Positions 33,006-41,643 of a DNA stretch of 64,000 nt are shown in pieces (position 1 is the first letter of the stretch; each line of letters opens with the position of its first letter). This DNA comes from JAWKWH01 sp963669285 (GTDB lineage Bacteria; Pseudomonadota; Alphaproteobacteria; Rhizobiales; Rhizobiaceae), in NCBI GenBank assembly GCA_963669285.2, contig CAXXSI010000004.1, positions 23,673-87,672 on the forward strand, given 5' to 3'. Under the pieces are notes generated by a model, which saw only the letters and a program-made list of their open reading frames with translations, did no database searches and was not told the origin of the DNA. The translations under genes were made by a program, and so were the position numbers.

Positions 33006-35274
33006 CAGTCCCCGCTTGTTGCATCCAGTGCGGCGAGGATTCTCGGCGGTGACATGGGAATGTGGGCCCAGGCGAACGCCGACCGCATTCGACACCGCGT
33101 TGGCGATCGCCGCCAGCGGAGGCACAATGGAGGTTTCACCGACACCGCGCACCCCGTATGGATGGTTGGGATTGGGAATCTCCAGGATCTGTGTGTCGAT
33201 CATCGGCAGGTCCGAACAGACCGGGATGCGATAGTCCAGAAAAACCGGATTTTGCAGGCGCCCGTCCTCGCCGTAGATGTACTCTTCGTTGAGCGCCCAG
33301 CCGATACCCTGGGCAGCGCCACCCTGGTACTGCCCTTCGACATAGTCAGGATGCACCGCCTTGCCGGCATCCTGGATCACCGTGTAGGCGCAAGACCTTC
33401 GTGGCGCCTGTCTCCGGGTCGACCTCGACGTCGCAAATGTGAGTGGCAAAGGAGACCCCGGCGCCGTCGGCAACGAGTTCACTATGGCCGGCGATCGGTC
33501 CGCCGGTCTTCGGTGCTGCGGCTGCGATCTCCTTCAACGAGAGCGGTGGCAGATTGCCATGCCCGGCGCCGGTGGCCTTGGCATGGCCGTTCTCCCAGTC
33601 CACGTCCTCGACGGGGATCCCCCACATCGCCGCTGCCCGCTCCTTCATCACCGCGATGGCGTTGCGGGCCGCCGAGATCGTCGCCATCGACGAGGAGAAC
33701 GTGCCGCGGCTGCCGTCGGTCATATCGTTGTAGCCCAGCGTCGAGGGTGTCAGCCACAAACGGCTTTGACCTCAATCGTAGGAGATGCCGAGTTCCTCGG
33801 CCGCGACCAGCGACAGCGACGCGCGCGCACCGCCGACATCCACCGTGCCGACCGCCAGTGTTACCGTGCCGTCGAGCCCGATATTCAGGTCGGTGCAGGT
33901 CTGGCCGCCAAAGTTGAACCAGAAGCCGCACGCCATGCCGCGTCCCTGATTTTGGCCAAGCCGCGCCTTCATGTGCGGGTGGTCGCGGGCCGCCTCCAGC
34001 GTCGGGCCGATCCCGATGGGTCCGTAGACCGGGCCGTAGGACGACTTGGTGCCCTGTTTGGCGGCATTCTTGATGCGGAATTCTACCGGATCCATGCCGA
34101 TCTGATGGGCGAGTTCATCGACGGCGCTTTCGACCGCGAATGCCGCCATCGGCGCCGACGGCGCGCGATAAGCCGCGGATTTCGGCCTGTTGACCAGCAC
34201 TTCATGACCAACCGACTTCACATTTTCCAGATCGTAGCAGGCAAACGAGGTCATGGCGCCAAGTTCGGCCCACATGCCCTGATAGGGACCGCAGCTATAG
34301 CGCAAATCGGCCTGCGCGGCCGTAATCGTGCCGTCCTTGCGGGCGCCGATGCGAACGTCGATCGAGGTCGCGCTTGTCGGACCGGAGGCGCGAAACACGT
34401 CTTCGCGCGGCATGACCAGCTTGACCGGCCGGCCGGCCTTTCGCGACAGGGCGAGCGCGACCGGTTCGATCCAGACATGGGTCTTTCCGCCAAACCCGCC
34501 GCCGATTTCGGAGGAGGTGACGCGCAATTTGGAAACGTCAAAGCCAAGCAGATCGGCGCAGGTCTGCCGAAAGACGAAATGGCCCTGGGTACACACCCAC
34601 ATGTCGGCGGTACCGTCGGCGTTGACGCTCGCCACGCAGGCGTGGGGTTCGATATAGCCCTGGTGGGTCTGCTCGGTCCTGTAATTGCGCTCGACGATGA
34701 TGTCGGCCTGCTTGAAACCCTTGTCGACGTCGCCATGGCCGTATTCGCTGCGTTTGGCGACGTTGGAAGGTTTTGCCGGCCGTGGATCGATGCCGGCAGT
34801 AAAAGTGTCTTTGTGAACAAGCGGCGCTCCAGGTTTGACCGCCTGATCGACATCGGTGACGTGCGGCAAAACCTGATAGCTGACCTTGATACGCTTTAGC
34901 GCTTCGCGTGCAGTGTGCGCGTCGACCGCGGCCACGGCCGCAACGGCGTGGCCGTCATAGAGCGCCTTGTCGCGCGCCATGCAGTTGTCGAGAATGTCAT
35001 AGAGATCGGAATTGCCATCGGTGAGATCGGGCATATCGGCAGCGGTGATCACCGCCTTGACGCCCTTCAGCTTTGCCGCCTTCGAGACATCAATCTTCTT
35101 TATCTTCGCGTGGGCATGCGGGCTGCGCAGGATCGCGCCGACCAGTTGCCCGGGCATGTTGAAATCGGCACCATAGCGTGCGCGTCCGGTCACCTTGTCG
35201 ACGCCGTCGGGGCGCACAGGCCGGGTGCCGACGGAATCGAATTTTTTCGCTGCAAAACTGGCATCGAAGTTCAT
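33005..35274 (-). pseudogene. Molybdenum hydroxylase large subunit (CoxL/XdhB-like), frame broken in about five places
   Basis: About 750 residues. The first part (33772-35274) is intact: DGVDKVTGRARYGADFN, GILRSPHAHA, the molybdopterin-binding GGGFGGK and YRAPSAPM segments. An in-frame TGA at 33774-33772 then interrupts it. From there the homologous sequence continues but needs removal of one base each at 33774-33775, 33758-33760, 33745-33747, 33387-33388 and 33064-33066; the conserved stretches (TSTLGYNDMTDGSRGT, QDAGKAVHPDYVEGQ, GVRGVGETS with the catalytic Glu of the active site) are still readable. The gene ends TSGD with TGA overlapping the MoaD-like start. Substrate class not identifiable (xanthine, CO or aldehyde type; the small-subunit and FAD-subunit neighbours fit any). 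Confidence 0.82.
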
Positions 35275-35276
35275 GG

Positions 35277-35753
35277 TCAGCCTCCTTTCATCACGCGGGC
35301 AGCGTCCTGAACGGCACGCACGATCTTGTCATAGCCGGTGCAGCGGCAGAGATTGCCGGCCAGCGCGAAGCGAATCTCCTCCTCGCTCGGTTCCGGGTTT
35401 TTTTCCAGAAGATCCTTGGCGGCGATCAGGAAACCGGGCGTACATACGCCACATTGCAGCGCGGCATGTTCGAGGAAGCTGGACTGCAGCGGATGCAGCT
35501 CGTCGCCATTGGCCATGCCCTCGATCGTTTCGATATGGCGACCCTCGGCTTCCGCACCCAGCACCAGGCACGCACAGACGAGGCGGCCATCGACAATCAC
35601 ACTACAGGCGCCGCAATCACCCGTACCGCATCCTTCCTTGGAACCGGTGAGGCCCAAGCGGTCGCGAAGTACATCCAGCAGCGTTTCGTCCGTCCGGCAA
35701 AGGACGTCTACATCGTCGCCATTGATCGTGGTTGAAACTGCAATCGCGGTCAT
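35277..35753 (-). CDS. Molybdenum hydroxylase small subunit, two [2Fe-2S] clusters (CoxS-like)
   Basis: 158 residues from the ATG at 35753, which overlaps the end of the FAD-subunit gene. The N-terminal plant-ferredoxin domain has the cluster motif CGTGDCGACSVIVDG...C; the C-terminal domain has QCGVCTPGFL and NLCRCTGYDKI, both cysteine pairs of the second cluster. These two clusters carry electrons from the molybdenum site to FAD. Placed between the FAD and molybdenum subunit genes in the order FAD, Fe-S, Mo. The large subunit starts two bases after its stop. Confidence 0.92.
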   Translation of the reverse strand: MTAIAVSTTINGDDVDVLCRTDETLLDVLRDRLGLTGSKEGCGTGDCGACSVIVDGRLVCACLVLGAEAEGRHIETIEGMANGDELHPLQSSFLEHAALQCGVCTPGFLIAAKDLLEKNPEPSEEEIRFALAGNLCRCTGYDKIVRAVQDAARVMKGG

Positions 35754-36613
35754 CACTTTCCTCCCGCACGCTTGTAGGCTATTCCGGCGGCGCGCCTGGC
35801 CAGCACGCCGGCGACCTTCTTGCGAAATTCGATCGTGCCGCGCTTGTCGTCGATCGGTTTGCATGCCGCCGAGCAAGCCTCGGCAAGCCGGTCGAGGGCC
35901 GCTTCGTCCAGTTTCGTGCCGATGATCGCTTTGGCGGCTCGCGGCACCAGGATGGCCGTCGGCGCAACCGCGCCAAGGACAATCCGCGCCGACTTCACCA
36001 TGCCCTTGCTATCGAGTGTCAGGTTCACCGCGGCGCCGACGACGGCGATATCCATTTCGGTGCGCGGGATAAAGCGGAGATAGGCGTCTGCGGAGCGCGG
36101 CGGACGTTTGTCGAGCACAATGGCTTCAACGATCTCGCCCTTGCGCAGCGACGTACTGCCCGGCGCCTTCACCACCTTGTCGACGGCAATCGTGCGCTTG
36201 CCCTTCGGTCCGGCAATGACGGCATTGGCGCCGGCCGCCACCAGCGCCGGAACGCTGTCGGCTGCGGGCGAGGCATTGCAAAGATTGCCGGCGATCGTGC
36301 AGCGTCCCTGGATTTGCTTGGAGCCGATCAGGTTGGCGGCTTCAACCACTCCCGGCCAGGCTTTCTTCAACGCCGCCGATTCGCCGATCGCTGCGCAGGG
36401 AACCGCAGCACCGATCGAAAAGCCCTTGCCGGATTTGCGTATATCACCAAGGCCCTTGATTGCCTTGATATCGACCACCAGCTCCGGTTCTATGAAGCCG
36501 CCTTTCATGCGGACAAGCAGGTCGCTGCCGCCGGCCAGGACATATGCCCGGCCCTTCGCCCCCGCCAAAAGACGGGTCGCATCCTTCAGTGAGCTCGGAC
36601 GCTCGTAGTGCAT
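35753..36613 (-). CDS. Molybdenum hydroxylase FAD-binding subunit (CoxM-like)
   Basis: 286 residues. The FAD site segments LAGGSDLLVRMKGG (residues ~26-40) and GAAVPCAAIGE, TIAGNLCNASPAADSVPALVA are characteristic of the CO-dehydrogenase/xanthine-dehydrogenase FAD domain, and the C-terminal CO_deh_flav_C part follows. It passes electrons from the Fe-S clusters to the terminal acceptor. First gene of the hydroxylase operon. The MITE-like element copy 2 begins 33 bases upstream of its ATG, so the promoter is either inside the element, supplied by it, or displaced. Confidence 0.9.
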   Translation of the reverse strand: MHYERPSSLKDATRLLAGAKGRAYVLAGGSDLLVRMKGGFIEPELVVDIKAIKGLGDIRKSGKGFSIGAAVPCAAIGESAALKKAWPGVVEAANLIGSKQIQGRCTIAGNLCNASPAADSVPALVAAGANAVIAGPKGKRTIAVDKVVKAPGSTSLRKGEIVEAIVLDKRPPRSADAYLRFIPRTEMDIAVVGAAVNLTLDSKGMVKSARIVLGAVAPTAILVPRAAKAIIGTKLDEAALDRLAEACSAACKPIDDKRGTIEFRKKVAGVLARRAAGIAYKRAGGK

Positions 36614-36645
36614 TGGTCATTCTCCGATTCAGCGCATTCTACTTT

Positions 36646-36910
36646 AGGTCATGGACCCATAAACAGGGTCAAAATGGCGCCGAAACCGCATGGTAAACCA
36701 AGGAAAAGGCGAAAAGCGGGGCCATTGTCCCGGTTGAGGCCTTTGACGAAGGTTTGGAAAGCGGGTTCGAGCGTCCGAAGGATATGGCAAATTTGCCCGG
36801 CTATTGCGTCGCAAGCTTTTGAAAACCGGACGGTTTCCTGCAAGTTCGCTCCTAATATCCAACCAAATTTGCGCATACCATTGTTGATCCTGTTTATGAG
36901 TCCATGACCT
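36646..36910. mobile_element. MITE-like element, copy 2 (about 265 bp)
   Basis: Starts AGGTCATGGACCC at 36646 and ends in the inverted copy at 36910; nearly identical to the element at 20484-20749, with about a dozen base differences and one or two one-base gaps. Flanked by TA on both sides (TTTA-GGTCAT... ATGACC-TAG). Located directly upstream of the molybdenum-hydroxylase operon. Confidence 0.85.
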
Positions 36911-36993
36911 AGCCATTCTTAGTGGATCTGCCGGGCCGGCGCATCAGTAATTCGTCACCTATTGATCCGACGACCATGGCATCGACGAGAGGT

Positions 36994-37072
36994 TAGAGCG
37001 TATTCGGATTAAATGATATCGTTTGAACGCCGTGATTTTGTGTTCCGGCAAGGAGCGCCGGGCGACGCGGTG
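36994..37072. repeat. Partial copy of the TAGAG-type repeat element
   Basis: From TAGAGCGTATTCGG at 36994 the sequence matches the left half of the 162 bp element at 30065, including GTTTGAACGC and GATTTTGTGTTCCGGCAAGGAGCG; the right end is missing. It lies at the boundary between GC-rich metabolic genes and the AT-richer accessory part. The remaining stretch to the Fic gene shows no convincing gene. Confidence 0.65.
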
Positions 37073-37292
37073 AAATTCAAGGGCTTTGGGTCTCTATGAG
37101 AAGATATCTTGGTCAGGAGAGGACTCGAAAACTCGAAATAACTATTTGTTATCAATGAGATATGTTGTTTCGATTTTGCGATTGTACCCCTATCCATACC
37201 CCGGGACTTTTTTACTTTGGAGGTTCGGGTACACAACGAGGACTATAGCAGAACATAGCGTATCAGCCCAGTCTTTCCAGCTGAGAATTTAA

Positions 37293-38315
37293 TTACATTC
37301 TAACGTAATACACACTCCGTCCACCACCTTCCTTTCGTATTAATCCGAGTTCCAATAGCTTGGCAAAGTCTTGCTTCCTCGCGGCTAGGCTGCGGTTGCA
37401 AATCGCGCTGTACTCACGTTGGGTGATAGAGCCGTGTTGGTCAAGAAACTGCAGTATTTGTTCATGATGCGGTTCAAGGCGTATCTGCTTGGCAGGCAGT
37501 GACTTCTGGACCCGCTTCAACTCGTCCAAGATACCTTCTGCGAAATATTCCAACCAGGGTGTGAAATCGATTTGGTCGCGCAATTCATAGTGATCGCCCT
37601 GTTCACCCACCATCTGAAAATATCGGATGACTCCGCGATTGTAGTACGCCTCGAAGGAAAACAACGACCAGAATTCCAGTCCCGTCATACCGAGGATAGC
37701 ACTGGCCATGAGACGGGTTGATCGGCCATTACCGTCCATGAAGGGGTGAATGATCACCGCCTGTTTGTGAAACAACCCGGCCAGCAAAACCGGATCAAGA
37801 TCGCTTAGGTTTGCTCGCAAGAAGTGGAAAAGATTTTCGCAAAGCTCTGATACGTCCTTGTGGTCAGGAGGCATGAAAACAACATTATCAGGCGCCCTTG
37901 GATCTCGGATCACGACCGGTTTCTGACGAATGCGACCGATGTCGATGGGATTTACCATGAGACTATCGACGACCATTCCTTGGATAGTTTCGAACGTCTC
38001 GGTACTGAGTTCAAATGTGTCGGCTTCAACCTGAGCCTGCACCCATTTTAGAGCCTGATTGTAGTTGAGAATCTCGCGTTCAGTGTCACGCAAATGACCT
38101 GGCGCGCTCTTCAGGAGTCGCTTAACATCCGTCAGAGGGAGCGGGTTGCCTTCAATATTGGTTGATGCAAATGTTGAAAGTGCCCTCGCCTCAATGACGA
38201 GGCTAGAAACTTTCGATTTTGATATCGGATGATTTCGGATTTCTACGAGGACTTCTCCGATCTCGCGAATCGTTCGCAGAAGTCGGTTTCTGATTGTATA
38301 TTTAGGATGCCACAT
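37293..38315 (-). CDS. Fic family protein (adenylyltransferase) with N-terminal inhibitory motif
   Basis: 340 residues. The Fic active site HPFMDGNGRSTR is at residues 190-201, complete with the catalytic His and the GNGR phosphate-binding loop. A [S/T]xxxE[G/N] inhibitory helix motif, STNIEG at residues 51-56, precedes it, so this is a self-restrained enzyme (class II). The C-terminal part (about residues 260-340) looks like a winged helix (HGSITQREYSAICNRSLAARKQDFAKLLELGLIRKEGGGRSVYY), as in many DNA-linked Fic proteins. Fic proteins attach AMP or other groups to target proteins. No separate antitoxin gene is needed. Base use is AT-richer than genes to the left, suggesting acquisition. Confidence 0.9.
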   Translation of the reverse strand: MWHPKYTIRNRLLRTIREIGEVLVEIRNHPISKSKVSSLVIEARALSTFASTNIEGNPLPLTDVKRLLKSAPGHLRDTEREILNYNQALKWVQAQVEADTFELSTETFETIQGMVVDSLMVNPIDIGRIRQKPVVIRDPRAPDNVVFMPPDHKDVSELCENLFHFLRANLSDLDPVLLAGLFHKQAVIIHPFMDGNGRSTRLMASAILGMTGLEFWSLFSFEAYYNRGVIRYFQMVGEQGDHYELRDQIDFTPWLEYFAEGILDELKRVQKSLPAKQIRLEPHHEQILQFLDQHGSITQREYSAICNRSLAARKQDFAKLLELGLIRKEGGGRSVYYVRM

Positions 38316-38316
38316 A

Positions 38317-38388
38317 TAGCCAAATAATAGCCGAATGGTAGCCGATTAGCAAATCAGATTTGGTGATTTCCGTGTAGGTGATCACCAA
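38317..38388. promoter_or_regulatory. Repeats and inverted repeat upstream of the Fic gene
   Basis: Three copies of TAGCC at 38317, 38328 and 38339, spaced by 11 bases (one helical turn), directly upstream of the Fic ATG. Further up, TTGGTGAT at 38360-38367 and its inverse ATCACCAA at 38381-38388 make an inverted repeat with a 13-base gap. Suggests operator sites for the Fic gene; the Fic protein's own C-terminal winged helix could be the binder (inference). Confidence 0.35.
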
Positions 38389-38598
38389 TGTCAACGCCGC
38401 GGACAGTGCATCGAATTGCCACCACGATTGTAACTTCTCTACGTTGCTTTCAGCGCATCGAAATGGACTGAACAGCGATTAGAAGTTTTTCAATAGCCAT
38501 TTCAACCACTGCGTGCTTTTTCGATACGATCAAGCCTCCAGGCCCGCACGGGTATTTGTTCTCTGCAGTTCGTCTTTGTTGATGAAGCAACGCACATT

Positions 38599-38949
38599 CT
38601 ACGGAAAGAACGTAGGCGAAGAAGGAACAAACACATCGGCTATCATATCGGATAGTTCATCGGGGATTTTGGTGCTGTGGTTCTCCGCTGCATCGCCAGG
38701 GGGATTTGCAATCAATCCGAAGCTTTCTGCGAAAATATTCTCAGAACCGCTGATCGAGATGGTGTTCAAATTGCCGGACGTTACCTCGAATCCAATTGTT
38801 TCAAGCCGCCGGCGAATCTCATCCGCTCGAGCTGGCGAAACATCGTACTCTTCCGCGGACGTAGCGCGAATTCCCTCTTTCGCGTCAAGAATCGACAAGC
38901 CATCCTCGCGCTTCATTACGACCACGGCATTGATGATGTTTTGATCCAT
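38599..38949 (-). CDS. Small protein homologous to the N-terminal domain of the adjacent subtilase
   Basis: 116 residues of unknown family. Its residues about 42-81 (ARADEIRRRLETIGFEV, TISISGS, FAESFG) line up with residues about 44-83 of the subtilase (TRDAKKALRRAGFHVF, ITISIGG, FKEFFG), and its last 20 residues (DELSDMIADVF, SPTFFP) line up with residues ~115-136 (TEFESLIEGAVV, PPTYFAP). It therefore looks like a free-standing copy of the protease pro-domain, ending where the mature protease begins. Such stand-alone propeptides can be inhibitors or folding chaperones of the enzyme (inference from the I9 family). Same strand, 65 bases downstream of the protease gene. Confidence 0.6.
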   Translation of the reverse strand: MDQNIINAVVVMKREDGLSILDAKEGIRATSAEEYDVSPARADEIRRRLETIGFEVTSGNLNTISISGSENIFAESFGLIANPPGDAAENHSTKIPDELSDMIADVFVPSSPTFFP

Positions 38950-39014
38950 TGTAATACGATCCGTCGAAATCGGGGCGCGGATGTAGCTCCGCGCCCAAAC
39001 TCAATTGTGATCAT

Positions 39015-40562
39015 TCAGCGTGAGCGTAAGGTGTCAATTAGGTCTTCAACGAATTCTGAAGAAATCTCCGGCATTGCTCCGCTGGTTACCATTGCCATTT
39101 GTTCTTCTTTGGCTGCCGCAAAGAATGTCGATGCGACGTCACCCATCGTGTTCAAGTAGGCCCATTTTGCATCTGCAAGACCAGTCCCGGTCGCAAGATC
39201 CGGACCTGTAACGGCGGTTACGCCGTGCGCTGTGGTACCCTTGCTAATGTCACGTGCGCTTTTCTTCAACTTGTCACGTACTTTCGCCGGAGTCATCGTT
39301 GGATCTTTCTCAAGCATTAAGGCGACAATTCCGGCTATTTGCGGGCAAGCAGCTGAAGTCCCTGAGAACAGTCCCCAACCATCCGGCGCCGGTCCGGTCG
39401 GCGGTGCGATATTGTCAAGCGTCGCATCTTCTTGCACCGGCAACAATATGCTAGGTGCCTTACCGCCCCCAATATTGACTCGCTTTCCGGTAAGTCCGCA
39501 AAGATCCGGACACGATCTTCCCGGATACCAAGTCGAGTTGAAACTCGATGCATAACTTGATGCTTCGAAATCATTCTCATCGGGTAAATTGACGTGTACT
39601 CCCCCTACCGAAATCACATCAGGGTGACTGCCGGGGAAACCGAAATGTCCGTTGCCAGAGGAGAAACATACTGTCACACCTTGTGCCACAGCATTCGCAA
39701 CTGCTGCCTCTAGCGGTCTAAGCCAGTTCGGAATCGAGGTGCCTGGCTTGTCGAGGTCATATCCCCAGCTATTGGTAAGGACCTGTGGTTTGGGGCTTGA
39801 ACCCAAAGCAACATTTATCGCGCCAACCGTATCATTTCCCATCTTCACGGGCCGCAGCCGACAATCTGGGGCACATGCGAATATATTCGCACTTTCGCCT
39901 GTACCATGGCCGTTGCTATCGGTCGCCGGATCACTCGCGCCCGAACCCAACAATGTTGTGAACACTCGATAGCCCCGAGACGTAAAAAATGGATGCCGAT
40001 AGTGACCAGTGTCGAGCATTCCGACGACAACTCCTTTGCCAGTGACACCTAACCTGTGTACGCGAGCTGCTCGTAGAACGACCGAGACGCCATCGGGTAC
40101 GGTGAGATATTGGTAGGCACTTGCATGGATCTCAGCGACAGGTGGAATAGCTGAGGGAGCAAAATAGGTTGGCGGCCTTGCTACCACCGCTCCTTCGATG
40201 AGCGACTCGAACTCAGTAGGCGGTGACATGAGCGACTCGGCGGGATCATCGCTGGTACTCATAAAAGATGCAGTTACACCCGGCCCAACTTCAGCTTTCT
40301 GTCTGGAAATCTTCGCGCCAAAAAACTCTTTGAATAGTTTTGCCGTTCCACCGATTGATATCGTTATCTCACTGGATGCCTCTTCGAACACGTGGAATCC
40401 AGCCCTACGAAGCGCTTTTTTTGCGTCCCGTGTATCGCTCGGATCTGAGGAGTATTGGGAAACATTTTCAGATGTAATGTCATCTTCGCCTTCAAATAGG
40501 CTTTGAGGTCCTATCGATCTTGGTGAAACTGTAGCGACCACTTCAAATTCTGAATCAGACAT
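39015..40562 (-). CDS. Subtilisin-like serine protease (S8 family) with N-terminal pro-domain
   Basis: 515 residues. Catalytic triad visible: Asp184 in VVVGMLDTGH, His219 in DSNGHGTGES, Ser403 in FSGTSAACPQIAG, with the oxyanion Asn304 in SSGNGH. Residues 1-150 are a separate domain with the alpha/beta look of a pro-domain; residues about 415-515 form a C-terminal extension. There is no signal peptide, so it probably acts inside the cell or is exported by another route. Sequence of the pro-domain is similar to the small protein encoded downstream. Located in an accessory region next to Fic, AlpA and the mobilisation genes. No substrate is known; a role in defence, toxin activation or peptide modification is possible but not shown. 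Confidence 0.9.
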   Translation of the reverse strand: MSDSEFEVVATVSPRSIGPQSLFEGEDDITSENVSQYSSDPSDTRDAKKALRRAGFHVFEEASSEITISIGGTAKLFKEFFGAKISRQKAEVGPGVTASFMSTSDDPAESLMSPPTEFESLIEGAVVARPPTYFAPSAIPPVAEIHASAYQYLTVPDGVSVVLRAARVHRLGVTGKGVVVGMLDTGHYRHPFFTSRGYRVFTTLLGSGASDPATDSNGHGTGESANIFACAPDCRLRPVKMGNDTVGAINVALGSSPKPQVLTNSWGYDLDKPGTSIPNWLRPLEAAVANAVAQGVTVCFSSGNGHFGFPGSHPDVISVGGVHVNLPDENDFEASSYASSFNSTWYPGRSCPDLCGLTGKRVNIGGGKAPSILLPVQEDATLDNIAPPTGPAPDGWGLFSGTSAACPQIAGIVALMLEKDPTMTPAKVRDKLKKSARDISKGTTAHGVTAVTGPDLATGTGLADAKWAYLNTMGDVASTFFAAAKEEQMAMVTSGAMPEISSEFVEDLIDTLRSR

Positions 40563-40954
40563 AATAGCCTCCAGGAAAGCGCCCCGCTATCGAAATAGAT
40601 ATCACAAATACTTCGTTATTACTATGTAACTATGTTGTTAACATGATAATTAAATAGGGAATAAATATTTCGATGTATCCAGAAGTGATTTACGGCACAG
40701 GTACAAGAGTAAATCGGCATATAAACCTATCCAGTCTGCGTTTCCGACCAACCAAGAATTTCCGCGCGATCTATAATCCGCAGTGTGTCGATTTGAGGTA
40801 ATATGCGCTGACTTGCTAGACGAATTCCGAAAAAGCACAACTTTGGCAGGAATTTTAGAGTCGATATTTTCCCATCCACATCATATATTGGCCATGCTCT
40901 GGGCACTGTCGAAACCTGGAGCATCCGGATGCTCCCCAATTGGGAGATATTCGG
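40563..40954. other. AT-rich intergenic stretch
   Basis: About 390 bases without a convincing gene. AT-rich runs at 40610-40660 are good promoter candidates for the subtilase operon. I see no RNA gene or repeat here. Confidence 0.4.
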
Positions 40955-41134
40955 ATGAAGATTCTATCGAAACGGCACGTGAGAGAGTTGGTCCTCTACT
41001 CGCCTCAACACATTGCCCGCCTTGAGGCGGCAGGCCAATTCCCCAAGCGGGTACGGCTAGGCCAAAACCGGGTAGGCTGGATTGAGGCTGAGATATTGGA
41101 GTGGCTCCAAGAACGCATTGACCGTCGAGACTGA
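40955..41134 (+). CDS. AlpA-like phage/excisionase-type regulator (helix-turn-helix)
   Basis: 59 residues from the ATG at 40955 (a GGGAG ribosome site is about eleven bases upstream; a frame from 40940 exists but is less likely). The MerR-like/AlpA fold is recognisable: ELVLYSPQHIARLEAAGQFPKRVRLGQNRVGWIEAEILEWLQERI. AlpA proteins activate prophage or integrative-element excision. No integrase gene is found beside it, so the element is incomplete in this window or the integrase lies elsewhere. A strong terminator follows. Confidence 0.85.
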   Translation: MKILSKRHVRELVLYSPQHIARLEAAGQFPKRVRLGQNRVGWIEAEILEWLQERIDRRD

Positions 41135-41161
41135 ACCTAGTCGACACTCCTGAAAAGGAGC

Positions 41162-41195
41162 GGGTGGTTCGGCTAGCCGGCCGAACCACCCTTTT
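41162..41195 (+). terminator. Rho-independent terminator after alpA-like gene
   Basis: 12-base perfect inverted repeat GGGTGGTTCGGC (41162-41173) with GCCGAACCACCC (41180-41191), six-base loop, followed by TTTT. Confidence 0.85.
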
Positions 41196-41215
41196 ATGCA
41201 TGATATAATATGCAT

Positions 41216-41362
41216 ATGATTGAGCCAGAGATCGAAATTGTGCCGTTAGAAGGAAGTGAAACCGGGTTGTCTCCTATCACAACGTACCACCCGATATGTT
41301 GCTTGGACTCCGATCAATATTCTTTCGGCCTGATTGCCGAACATCTTCCCACTATTCGTTAG
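41216..41362 (+). CDS. Small hypothetical ORF (48 residues)
   Basis: A frame MIEPEIEIVPLEG...LPTIR with a stop at 41360-41362. Preceded by an AT-rich TATAATATGCAT stretch (possible -10) but no clear ribosome site. Acidic at the start, no recognisable domain. Between the terminator and the DUF11 gene; reality uncertain. The following ~280 bases show nothing I can name. Confidence 0.3.
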   Translation: MIEPEIEIVPLEGSETGLSPITTYHPICCLDSDQYSFGLIAEHLPTIR

Positions 41363-41643
41363 TAATCGATCGCCTCCAACGCTTGATCGCTTAATTCGAA
41401 TGCATAGGCGCGAGGGGAAACAGGCTAAGCAGTTTTACAACCGATTTCCTTTTGGATCGTCGATCTATCGAGAATTGGATAGTTGAACCTATCACGCGAC
41501 GATTGCTGTTCTGCAACAGAGGTTTTTCTGAGTCCCCTCGCATTTGACAACAGCGTCAATAGTCAAATAGTCCTTTCGTCATATGATTCGCTGACTACGG
41601 GACATGATGTTTCGACGACAGAGTTTCGATCTGGGAGGCCACA

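Noticed and set aside
37009..37236. 75-residue frame next to the repeat fragment
   Set aside because: Part of it is the repeat sequence; no domain or ribosome site.
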